Shown one piece after another: positions 9,115-18,278 of a DNA stretch of 64,000 nt; positions within the stretch are counted from its first letter, which is position 1; each line of letters opens with the position of its first letter. The translations under genes and the position numbers were made by a program. The notes under the pieces were generated by a model that saw only the letters and a list, made by a program, of their open reading frames with translations, had not been told where the DNA came from and ran no database searches. The stretch lies in NCBI GenBank assembly GCA_020746995.1, contig JAGPXD010000003.1, forward strand, positions 6,262,001 through 6,326,000. The letters are read 5' to 3'. The stretch is from Plectosphaerella cucumerina (taxonomy: Eukaryota; Ascomycota; Sordariomycetes; Glomerellales; Plectosphaerellaceae).

Positions 9115-10911
9115 ATGCACGGCACGGAAGCATTACTTATGAGCGACCGCGCCAGCGAAGCCCTTGTAGAGGCCTCCCTGTCGGGAGAAGCTCTAACGTA
9201 CGATGCTATATCAAAACGCAGTGGAGTCCCTTTGGCCACCCTTTACCATCGGCATCGCGGGCGGCGCTCGAAAGAAGCGAAGGCCCAAGGCCAACAGTAT
9301 CTCACTCCGTCTGAGGAGAAAGCCCTCGAAAAATACTTGAAACTAATGGCTGACCTTGGGAGTCCTGTGCGAATCAAGCACCTACCATCCCTCGCCTTTA
9401 GTATCGCCCGCCAGCGTTCGACGAATGAAGCGACCAAGCCTCCGGGCAAGAACTGGAGTCAGGGTTTCCAGAAGCGTCACCATCGCGCGCTCAAATCACG
9501 ACGAGTGAGGGCCATGGCCTGGGAACGCCACGAGAATAACATCTACGATAAGATAACACACTGGTTTGAGGTGATCGGACAAGTATTACAAGATCCGGCC
9601 GTCCTCCCGGAGAATGTCTACAACATGGACGAGACCGGAGTCATGTTATGCATGCTTGGCTCTATGAATGTCCTCATAAGTAGGGATGACCCGCGAGATT
9701 ATAGAGGCGCGGGTGTCAAGCGCACCTTGGTTACCGCTATCGAGTGCATCAGCGCAGACGGTAGATCCTTGTTACCAATGATTATTTGGCCAGCCACTAC
9801 CCACCGAAGCAACTGGACCACGTTCCCTACCCCTGGATGGCACTATGCATGCTCCGAATCTGGATACACCAACTCCAAGATCAGCTTGGAGTGGCTCAAG
9901 CGCGTGTTCGATCCCCAAACCAGAGAACAGGCTAACCAGCAGCCACGGGTACTGATTTGTGACGGCTTCGGGACGCACGAGACGGTCGAAGCCATGGAGT
10001 TTTGCTTGGAAAACAACATCATCCTATGTCGCCTCCCCTCTCACACCTCCCATAAGCTCCAACCCTGTGACGTCGGAGTATTTGCCCCTTTGAAGGCAGC
10101 CTACCGGGACGAGGCTGATAGGATGTTTCAAGGAGGCGCAAATACAATCGGTAAGCAACATTTCACCTCTCTGTATAGCCGTGCAAGGGAGAAGGCATTC
10201 ACGAAGAAAAACATCTTGGCCTCATGGGCGGCCTGCGGTCTGTTTCCGTTGAACCCAGAGAGAGTCCTCAGGGTGACTCCAAAGCCCCTCGCTCAATCAA
10301 CTTCTCCAAGGGCCGATGAGACGGTGGGCTGTTGCCATCAAGACGTACCACAAACCCCTATTACGCCAGTGTCAGCAGGGGGTCTTGTGTCGTTACACAA
10401 TCTTATCAAACAGGATGTTTGCACACTTAATGAGATGGGCAAACAGCGCCTAGAGAGGCATGTACAGAAACTTGCCGATGCCGCCCAGATATCCTTTGCC
10501 GAACGTGCCCTCCTCCACGATCAAAATCAGATGTTGGTTAGAATGAACAACGAAGCCAAGGTTCGCCGATCAACTAGGTCAGTTGTACTAGGGAAGGCGA
10601 AGGTAATGAGCTTTGAGGACCTCGAAGTGGCACGAGCAGCGCGTGCTGCGAAGGAGGTCATCAAAGGCAAAGGCAAACGTGGTCGGAAGCGCAAAGGAAC
10701 TGCATTAGAGCCAGAGGAGGTGGATCCAGAGCCAGGACTGGCACGTGCCGCGAAAGAGGCTGTTAAAGACAGGGGAAGACGCGGTAGAAATCGGAAGGGC
10801 GCTGCGCAAGACGCAGATGAGCCAGAGCCAAAAGCGGCGCAGATAGTTGAGTCGCCAGCGCCATGGCAGGCCCCAGTGGCATATATGGGGGAAGATCTTA
10901 TTTTATGGTAG
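9115..10911 (+). CDS. Pogo/Fot1-superfamily transposase, intact, DD35D
   Basis: This intronless 598-aa protein has no internal stop. An alternative start is Met9 (9139). Residues about 10-50 form a Psq-type helix-turn-helix (EALTYDAISKRSGVPLATLYHRH), and a CENPB-type stretch (GKNWSQGFQKRH) follows. The DDE_1 core has Asp172 (NMDETGV), Asp283 (LICDGFGTH) and Asp319 (LQPCDVGVF), the last two 35 residues apart. The C-terminal third is Lys/Arg/Glu-rich with GKRGRKRKG and GRRGRNRKG, probable nuclear localisation or DNA-contact segments. It would cut and rejoin DNA at TA targets. Lying alone in the centre of the TA-flanked unit, it is the natural candidate to move that unit. A separate nested element is possible, but I find no inner TIR. 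Confidence 0.9.
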   Translation: MHGTEALLMSDRASEALVEASLSGEALTYDAISKRSGVPLATLYHRHRGRRSKEAKAQGQQYLTPSEEKALEKYLKLMADLGSPVRIKHLPSLAFSIARQRSTNEATKPPGKNWSQGFQKRHHRALKSRRVRAMAWERHENNIYDKITHWFEVIGQVLQDPAVLPENVYNMDETGVMLCMLGSMNVLISRDDPRDYRGAGVKRTLVTAIECISADGRSLLPMIIWPATTHRSNWTTFPTPGWHYACSESGYTNSKISLEWLKRVFDPQTREQANQQPRVLICDGFGTHETVEAMEFCLENNIILCRLPSHTSHKLQPCDVGVFAPLKAAYRDEADRMFQGGANTIGKQHFTSLYSRAREKAFTKKNILASWAACGLFPLNPERVLRVTPKPLAQSTSPRADETVGCCHQDVPQTPITPVSAGGLVSLHNLIKQDVCTLNEMGKQRLERHVQKLADAAQISFAERALLHDQNQMLVRMNNEAKVRRSTRSVVLGKAKVMSFEDLEVARAARAAKEVIKGKGKRGRKRKGTALEPEEVDPEPGLARAAKEAVKDRGRRGRNRKGAAQDADEPEPKAAQIVESPAPWQAPVAYMGEDLILW

Positions 10912-11061
10912 ACCAACAGAACGAACAATGGCAAGACGGATTTCCCAAATTGTACTTGGCTCAGAATGGACTTTTCGGGGTATCGAATGAAGCGTTTAGG
11001 TCGATAAGCCGAGTCCGATGGGTACCTGGTGCCGTAGGCAAGACACGGCATCAGTCTCCTG

Positions 11062-12160
11062 TCACCGCTTTGCTGCCAATAGCTGAAAGTCCTTATCCCC
11101 CGCAGAAGCCCGCTCTGCAGCGTCTCTCTCCTCAACCTGATATCTTACCTCGTCCTCGGATAGTAGTTCGTCGACCGGGTTGGACGATGCCTTGTGCTTT
11201 CTTGTCTGCTGTTGGGACTTGACGCTTCGTCGCCCGCCCTCCGGCTCTCTAGCTTGATGCATTTGCTCGGCTCGAGCGAGAAGGCTAGCGAGTTTCTGGA
11301 AAGGTATGCTTAACCAGACAGACTTATCTCCAAGGGCATTCATCCGTAGCGAAGTCGCTTAGATGTAAGGCGTTTCCCCTGTTGGCAGGTGTCCCGTCTG
11401 GAGACCGGAACTGCTATTTGAAACATGAGCTTCTGTCCAGTTCACGAGAGCAAACGACGTACCAGATATGCAACCTCCGATTTCACCTCAAGCACATCAA
11501 GCTCCTCACCTCCTCACCTCCTCACCCTCTTCTCGGATGTAATTTGGAAGCCATAGCGACACCGTCGACGCTCTTACATAGTTGATGTCGAGGCCGATGA
11601 CAGATTTTATATCGCCATTGGAGCGCAATATATAGTCCGAGGCCAACTTTCTCAGAATCTTACCGTCCTGCGAGTATGACACCTCTAGAACTACCCCGAG
11701 ATAGGCCGCGTTCTGGTGTTGGAATTGCCCATCTGCTTCGCGCCGCCGCATCGGTTGTGATGTGCCTTCAGATGCCCCGTCTGAGATCCCCCCCTCCAAC
11801 AGTTTGCGAGATGAGCCCCGTCTTTAATCTTCGCCGCAATTTCACCAGTCGCGCCTCCTTTGTCGGCAATTTGTTTTAGTTGGTCGCGTGTTTCGTTCAC
11901 GAGGAAAGTCTTGAAGAATCGTGCACTGGAGAGGGCATCTGGAGAGGTAAGTACTCGGATTCCGGCTCGTAATCGTAGCTGTGAGCCATCACCGTGACGA
12001 TGACATTCACGCTCGCGGAAATGCATACGGTACTTTGTCTTCCACGTGCGTCCTCAACCGCGAATCTCCGTCAAGCAACTCTAGGAGGCGGCAGTATTGT
12101 TCCGGCGTTAGTTTGTGTTCGGTCAATTGCGTAGGGGACTGCTGTCGACTCGTGGCAGGT
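11062..12160 (-). pseudogene. Decayed PD-(D/E)XK-like fungal protein gene
   Basis: Pieces of one protein appear in order on the minus strand in shifting frames: LTEHKLTPEQYCRLLELL and LRTHVEDKV (about 12130-12040), then EADGQFQHQ and GVVLEVSYSQ with LASDYI and VIGLDINY (about 11740-11590), FRSPDGTPANRGNALHLSDFA (about 11420-11360), and ISIPFQKL...SEDEVRYQVEERDAA to a stop at 11062. A repetitive GAGGTGAGGAGGT patch near 11510 marks one break. From memory this matches a widespread fungal protein family with a nuclease-like D...E-V-x-Y-S-Q core. The nuclease fold is a guess. Several frameshifts and stops make it non-functional. Confidence 0.6.
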
Positions 12161-12255
12161 TAGGAACATGCGCATCACTCTGTCGGCAGACGCATCCACA
12201 CTCGGCCGGTGTCGCTCATCACTTGCAGGAGGCGTCAAGGGAAGTAAAATCGTGA

Positions 12256-12534
12256 TCTCGGGCGGCGTGCTCCCATACAGATCTGAACAATACTGAGATC
12301 TCAGGGTGGGACCGCCATCAATGGCCGTTTGCCCAGCAAATTCAGTGGACGAGCAGTAATGCGCGGGTGTTCTGCAAGCACCTGTCGAAGTGGCGGCGCG
12401 AGGTGCAATTGGAGGAGAAGACGACCCGTGCGATTGAGCTGAGGTTGGGCAGCAGTCACGTGTTGGGCGGATGGCTCGCTTGCGGCCAGACAGCAGCTGG
12501 ATCTGGAGAGCAGTCTTGCTCTGTCGCCAACTGA
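12256..12534 (+). pseudogene. Orphan open frame across the inner edge of the right arm
   Basis: An open frame without ATG runs from 12256 into the arm, with protein-like composition up to about 12443 (WDRHQWPFAQQIQW, NARVFCKHLSKWRRE, LEEKTTRAIELRLG). It then continues into arm DNA that in the left copy is promoter. It looks like the 3' part of an exon cut by the junction. Family unknown. Confidence 0.3.
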
Positions 12535-12562
12535 CTCTTCAGCAGTCGTCCAACAACACGAG

Positions 12563-15052
12563 ATGCAATCCACAACTTTCGGACGCGGCAATCAGGGCCA
12601 GCAGGTGGAGCAGAATAACGGGACGATCTACGCGCAGTTCCACCTTCCGCCGGGTAAGACTGGCGGCGTCCGTGCCTGTTGGAACCTACTGACTTTGGTA
12701 TGCAGAGCGAGCCGAAACGCCCCCGGCGCCCTTCTCGACCATCCCTTTCTCCCGCGACCGCGACTTCGTCGACCGCGGCGACCTTCTCGACCAGCTTCGC
12801 CGGCGATGTGCCGAGCCGGCCGGCCGCGTGGCTCTTGTTGGCCTGGGCGGCATTGGGTGAGCCCGGTTCTGGGACGTGCCCACGTGCCCAAATGAAGGCT
12901 AACCGGCAACAGCAAATCGCAGCTGGCCATCGAGTTTGCCCATCGAATTGCCGACGAAGCACCCGAACGATGGGTCTTTTGGATCCACGCCGGGACGCGG
13001 GCGCGCGTGGAAGAAGGCTTCCGGGCCATTGCCGACGCCGTCAAACTGCCCGGTCGAAACCAAGCAAAGGCCGACATCCTACAGCTCGTATACGGCTGGC
13101 TGTCTAGCGAGCGGAACGGCAGATGGATCATAATCCTCGACAGCGCCGATGATGGCGACGTGTTCTACGGCGAGACCCGACAGACTCCTGAGAGCAAGCC
13201 GTTGGCGACATACCTCCCCCAGAGCCGAAACGGAGCGATTGTTGTCACGACGCGCAGCAAGGACCTGGCTCGACGGCTAGCCGGGAGCGATGCGAATACA
13301 CTCGACGTCGGGCCGATGGGGCAGGCCGATGCTCTTGCGCTTCTTGAGAAGAGGTTGGGGGCCCTCCCGGACATAGACACGGGGATAGAGCTGGTGCGCG
13401 AGCTCGAGTACGTTCCGTTGGCCATCAGCCAGGCGGGCGGATACATACGCGCGAGGGCACCGCGGAGCTCGCTTGGGAAGTACCTGGACGAGTTTGGAGC
13501 AGGCGAGCGCAAGAGGACGAAGCTTCTGGGGCACGACGGCGGCGACCTCCGGCGCGAGGGAAGCGCGTCAAACGCGGTCCTGACGACATGGCAGATCTCG
13601 TTTGAGTACATCGGCTCTAAGCGACAGTCGGCCGCAGACCTGCTGTCGCTGATGAGTTTCTTCGACCGACAAGGCATCCCCGAGTCTCTGTTGAAGGGTT
13701 CCGACAATGGCCAAGGCGGCAAACAGGAAGACGCCAAGCTCAAGGAGGCGGAAGACTCGGAGGGCGAAGGCGACGGTAGCGAGGCAGGGGACGTGTTTGA
13801 AGACGACGTGGCAATGCTGCGAGACTATTGCCTTGTGTCAACAGATGAAGAAGGGGATGTGTTTGAGATGCATGGCCTTGTGCAGCTGTCGACGAGGAAG
13901 TGGCTAGAGGCGCGGGGGCTGCAAGAGACGTTCAAGGAGCAGTTCGTTAGGCGGATGGCGATGTCGTTCCCGACTGGGGACTATAGCAACTGGGCGACTT
14001 GCCGGAGGCTATTTGCGCATGTCGAGATAGCAATGGGCCATCGACCTGCCGACGGTGAGGCGGAGGAGGCATGGGCAGAACTTTTGTATAATGGGGCCTG
14101 GTATGCGTGGTTACAGGGCAGGTATGAGATAGCGGAGCGAATGGCGGGTAAAGCTCGAAAGACGTGGGAAAAGCGGTTAGGGAGCGAGGATGAGGCCAGT
14201 TTACAAAGTGTATCATTGTGTGCATTGGTGATTAAAGCGAGGGGAGGGTGGAAGGAGGCCGAGGCGCTGGAGGTGCAGGTGATGGAGACGGAAAAGAGGG
14301 TGCTGGGAGGGGAGCATCCCGACACGCTGACCAGCATGGCCAACCTGGCGTCGACGTACAGGAACCAGGGCCGGTGGAAGGAGGCCGAGTCGCTGGAGGT
14401 GCAGGTGACGGAGACGAGAAAGAGGGTGCTGGGAGAAGAGCATCCCGACACACTGACCAGCATGGCCAACCTGGCGTCGACGTACAGGAACCAGGGCCGG
14501 TGGAAGGAGGCCGAGTCGCTGGAGGTGCAGGCGATGGAGACGTTCAAGAGGGTGCTGGGAGAAGAGCATCCCTCCACGCTGACCAGCATGGCCAACCTGG
14601 CGTCGACGTACAGGAACCAGGGCCGGTGGAAGGAGGCCGAGTCGCTGGAGGTGCAGGTGATGGAGACGAGTGTGAGGGTGCTGGGACAGGAGCATCCCGA
14701 CACACTGACCAGCATGGCCAACCTGGCGTCGACGTACAGGAACCAGGGCCGGTGGAAGGAGGCCGAGTCGCTGGATGTGCAGGCGATGGAGACGAGAAAG
14801 AGGGTGCTGGGACAAGAGCATCCCGACACGCTGAGCAGCATGGCCAACCTCGCTTTCACCTTAAAGGGCATGGGCCGTCATATCAACGCTCTTTGCCTAA
14901 TACGGACTTGCTCTGAGTCTCGACAACGCATACTTGGGCCTAACCACCCACATACGCAATCAACATTACGGGCTATGATGACATGGGAAATGGACATTGA
15001 GAGCAAGAGCCAGGAAGGCGGTACAGAAGTGGCTCCGAGTACTGACTTGTAA
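12563..15052 (+). CDS. NB-ARC-TPR NLR with N-terminal amyloid-like motif (right copy)
   Basis: Exons 12563-12653, 12706-12856 and 12913-15052 encode the same 793 aa as the left-arm gene. This includes FGRGNQGQQVEQNNGTI at the N-terminus, GLGGIGKS split by intron 2, IIILDSADD, MHGLVQ and five TPR units. Only about 120 bp of the left copy's upstream sequence is shared, and the effector is absent on this side, so expression may differ. Perfect identity between copies implies very recent duplication or gene conversion between arms. Confidence 0.88.
14261..14890 (+). repeat. Five 126-bp TPR-encoding tandem repeats (right arm)
   Basis: Mirror copy of the left-arm repeat block, with the same five units in the same order. 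No unit has been gained or lost since the arms were made alike. Confidence 0.9.
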
Positions 15053-15808
15053 TTATATTCCTTTAACGTTAGCTATTATGCATGGTTGAACGTCTTGATT
15101 ATGTAAAAAATCATCGTCTTGATCCACCTTGATATTTCCGCCTCCGTTTGCCGATAGTTTGTGCTGCACGAGGTTTGCATTTCAGAACAGGAATAGGAAA
15201 CCTGACGCCCAAGGACCGCGACTCACGTGAGAAGGAGTGCACAGCCGCAAACTGTGGCGCTTATACCTGAGGCAACAGTCCGCCTTAGCGCGAACATGTT
15301 CTAGACAGTGCGGCAATCGTTTCAGTCTAACCCAAACCGTCGCAGGCTGCGATCCGAAGTATCAATCGGTCTGGCGGCTTGACGCAGATCTCAACGCCAT
15401 AGCAGCCACAGAGGTCAGGACGACTGCTGGCGATGTAGCAAGGCTCTGAAGCTCGGGCGTGAAATTTCTATAAGTTTCAGGGAGAAGAGCAGCCGGATGG
15501 TGGATGCATGTTGAAGTGAGCCTGTTTTAGCATGAACAAAGACGTGGTCGCGGATCAGGCGCAAGGGCAGTGAGGTAAAGAAAATTTGTCGGGAAATGAG
15601 CTTAGAATGCTCGAAGGAGGCCAAGGAACATGATGGATATGGGCATCTGGTAGAGACCAGTATATGTAGCGGATTTGACATGTTTGAAGTCGAAGTACCT
15701 GTGGGTTTTTTCGGCACGGAGGGATTTTCGGCACGCAGGGATGGACGTTACACAAAGCTGCTCGATAACGTCATAACGCCGATCGACAAGCAGGTGGCGC
15801 GGCAGTGA

Positions 15809-16532
15809 GCTGCATCGGGCTATACCTTGCATGGCTGCAAAGAAGACTGCTGAGGTCATGCTTGGATCTCCATCACAGCTCCAGTCAGAGACAGAAGGGT
15901 ATATCCTGCTCGCTTGGCAGCACCCGGCCGCACAGGGTCTTCCCGAAGATGCCCCTACTGAAATTATATCTGTGTAAGGGTTCCCGATCATGGTTTTCTG
16001 GGGAGGGTCTCCAGGGCTGCGCCACCGCGAGCCATCGTCTCAAGCCCAGACTGAGGCCTCACTGTCTTTGCAAATATATAGATGCAGAGGTTGGGAGCGC
16101 ACAACGCGGAAAAACGTGGCGCAGTGACGGCCTGGCAAGATACATTCGGGCTTACCACCTCCGGGGGGTGTCTATCCCATTCAGATGCCCCTTCAGCGAA
16201 CGCCAGGCCATCCTTGGAACCGGGGAGCATTTCCTCAATCACATGGAGCGGGAGCATCAGCTACATCTACCATTATCCGTGATCACCAGGTAGTTTTACT
16301 AGATTGAAAGGTTGAACGCACTGATGGACTTTGGCACTACGTGATTTTAATCTGCCCTATTTCAAACGCCTATGAGTTCTGACATCCCAGCTGCGATGAA
16401 TAATTGAAACAGAATGGATTGTTGGTTGAGACCAACTTGCGCGTGCAATTGCGCGACAATTACCTGCCCCGTCGCCGAGGCAAGCCACTGGCCTGGTGGG
16501 CGCCGCCCTACGCCGCAATAGATATTTGGATG
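15809..16532. other. Gene-free stretch after the interrupted gene
   Basis: Contains a frame ending in HFLNHMEREH with only one possible Cys ligand before it, too weak to call a zinc finger. Nothing else is recognisable. Confidence 0.4.
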
Positions 16533-17507
16533 CTAGTCCATCATTTCATATCCTTCACCTCCCTCAACACCGGTGCCAGAGAAGGGATCCATTCCATTGA
16601 ATGTTGTCGTAAGACCCCGCCCCCGCCGCAGCTGTAGATATGTCCACCACTCTCGTGCTGCCTTGACGGCTTTACGCTCGAGGATGAGCATTTCCGTGCA
16701 AAAGTCGTGACAAGCGTACGCTGCAGAAGAAATCTAGCTTGTCAGCTAAGATAGCGCGCTGTGACATTGGATAACTCACTGGTGGGATGACCATTCGGAG
16801 AAGGGAACGCCTCTTCCAGGCATCAATCGTAGCCCCGATCGAAACAAAGGCCAGTAGAACGGCAAGTGTCGAGATGATCTGAATTGCAAGATGCCCAAGC
16901 AATCTCATACGCCTGGTCTTCCTGCCTGTCGCGCCTTCGTTTTCGCGTGTTTGCCATATCAGAAGTGCCCACTGTACGCACATGGAGATTCGAAAGAGTC
17001 CAGCACCCGTGGCAAGCAGTACACTGCCAGTGGTTGGGTAAGGTCCGATCAAAGAGACGCCGAGAATCGTGATTGTGGAGCAGAGCACCCAGGAAAATGC
17101 CAAAACCACAGGATGGAAAGCCTTTTGGACCGTACTCCACGACCCGCCCATCCAGCAGCACTAGCCCCGTTAGCTACCACCAAGATTCTGACATCCAAGC
17201 GCGCAGTCACCTGTCCAGTGATGCTGAGAAGCAGCACAGACCCAGGTAAAGCCACTGGGTGCAGCTGGCCTTCGACTTCATGAAGCAGTCCAAAGGTGAG
17301 TCCGGTAGTGAAGGAAGCAATGACTTGTACCCCGGAAGTTGAAATGAACTGATAACGGTACCTCCAGCGCAGAGGTTGCCCAGCACTGGGAAGTTGAGGG
17401 CTCTCCATATACATTGAGTAGACTGAGAATAGGCGCAAGACAGATGTGACAACAGTAACCCAGCAAGAAATGCGTAGAAGAGTTTGAATACCACAATTGA
17501 AGTCCAT
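16533..17507 (-). CDS. Polytopic membrane protein, function unknown
   Basis: Exons 17507-17211, 17160-16780 and 16733-16533 (introns of 50 and 46 nt, the second ending GCTGACAAGCTAG) give 292 aa in one consistent frame. There are about six hydrophobic segments, beginning LLRISCWVTVVTSVLRLF, then VQVIASFTTGLTFGLL, PVVLAFSWVLCSTITIL, SVLLATGAGLF, and HLAIQIISTLAVLLAFVS. A conserved-looking cytosolic tail follows (EMLILERKAVKAAREWW, ending GGEGYEMMD). The ATG used is preceded immediately by a pyrimidine/AG context, so an extra 5' exon is possible. I do not recognise the family. Confidence 0.65.
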
Positions 17508-18108
17508 CCTGCATGTGAATATTTAAACAAGAATACTGATATATGGAAGAGTTATTTGAAAGTGAGGAGCGAGTGGTTTTTATATTTGAAATCTGGACAT
17601 CTGACTGGAAGAAGTGTTCATCCCCGGTGTTAAAGCTACTCCTATTTCACCCCCCTCCGAGATCCAGGCTTTAAAGACCCTCAACTACGAATTAGCTGAC
17701 GTATGGCTGGCACGGCGATGCCGAAACTGAAATGGGACTCGTTCCTCACAGTTTGTCTCTGCCACGATGGGGAGTGTGCCACTATAGCTAACTAGAAAGG
17801 CCTCGTCATCGAGACCCGCCGGTTTATCCCAAGGAGGAGAGGGGCATGGAATACGGGCCGAAGGTTGGGCGGCGATACGGTTCACTTTTCGAACGTTGGA
17901 AGACTCGTGCGACTCTGCCAATGCTAGTCAACCACATCCGAACGTTCCAGGGTAGGCAGAGGGACTCATGAAGGCTACTAGAAATAGACGGTGAGATGGT
18001 AGAGACGGTAGAGACGGTAGAGACATTGGATGACACAGAGCTCCTTGAAGACAAGTGCCTCATTCACTAAGGCCGGAGAAGGCGATGCGAGAAGGCTTCC
18101 CTTCGTGG
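17508..18108. other. Gene-free stretch between divergent genes
   Basis: Short minus-strand frames lack motifs. A small GGTAGAGAC tandem repeat lies near 17996-18024. It probably contains the promoters of the membrane-protein and acetyltransferase genes. Confidence 0.45.
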
Positions 18109-18278
18109 TATATAAAGCTCTCTTCCTCCTCATTTTCAGTTTGTCTTTTATTCTCTCTCCTCCAACTCTCTTTCTGCACCCTCTTGCCTCTAGTTCATCT
18201 CTTTCGAGTCGGCGCATCCCTACCTGGTACTCAATCATTCCAATCCTTCCACATAAATACACACTCAGACCTCTCATC
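18109..18278 (+). promoter_or_regulatory. TATA box and CT-rich leader of the acetyltransferase gene
   Basis: TATATAAAG at about 18109-18117 is followed by a strongly pyrimidine-rich stretch (ctcttcctcctc and cttttattctctctcctcc). This is a common fungal core promoter arrangement, and it ends at the ATG at 18279. Confidence 0.55.

Larger units (their letters stand above)
3984..15748. mobile_element. 11,765-bp fold-back pogo-type transposon carrying an NLR/effector cargo
   Basis: The unit starts and ends with the same ACGTCCATCCCTGCG terminus in inverted orientation. It is flanked by one TA on each side (3982-3983 and 15749-15750), and removing it with one TA restores the host reading frame. 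It therefore behaved as a single insertion. Its arms (3984 to about 7288, and about 12444 to 15748) are 3.3 kb each and every coordinate maps as 19732 minus x. Contents in order are NLR (minus), HeLo-like effector (plus), DD35D transposase (plus), a decayed PD-(D/E)XK-like gene (minus) and a second NLR copy (plus). The main genes are intact, which implies a young insertion. Mobilisation by the internal transposase is inferred. Confidence 0.82.
12444..15748 (-). repeat. Right 3.3-kb inverted arm
   Basis: Mirror of 3984-7288. It carries one copy of the 18-bp promoter unit where the left arm carries two, then diverges. The effector gene is not included on this side. Confidence 0.92.
1585..15808 (+). 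pseudogene. Four-TM membrane-protein gene broken by two transposons and a nonsense codon
   Basis: The coding pieces are 1585-1621, 3482-3782, 3834-3983 and 15751-15808. The first transposon sits between pieces one and two, the second between three and four, and a 51-nt intron (3783-3833, GTGAGT with a CTGAC branch) lies between two and three. Removing both transposons with one TA each gives a single 182-codon frame ending in TGA at 15806. Only the TAG at 3736-3738 interrupts it (probably once TGG, as in the flanking W codons). The protein has about four hydrophobic segments (around 3540-3590, 3670-3740, 3760-3890 and 3930-3983). I do not recognise the family. Its function at this locus is lost. 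Confidence 0.8.

Noticed and set aside
8349..9314. 321-aa plus-strand frame
   Set aside because: No domain, irregular composition, and it overlaps the transposase start in another frame.
9115..10911. Separate nested transposon around the intact transposase
   Set aside because: I could not find inverted repeats or TA duplication bracketing the gene inside the unit. It remains possible but unsupported.
3984..15748. Starship element
   Set aside because: No tyrosine-recombinase captain (DUF3435-type) is present, and the ends are TIRs with TA duplication rather than a captain-first layout.
3984..15748. Two independent 3.3-kb insertions facing each other
   Set aside because: The inner edges lack the terminus and any TA duplication, and one TA pair spans the whole unit with host reading frame on both sides.
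15805..16293. Zinc-finger-like ending (HFLNHMEREH)
   Set aside because: The paired Cys ligands are absent.
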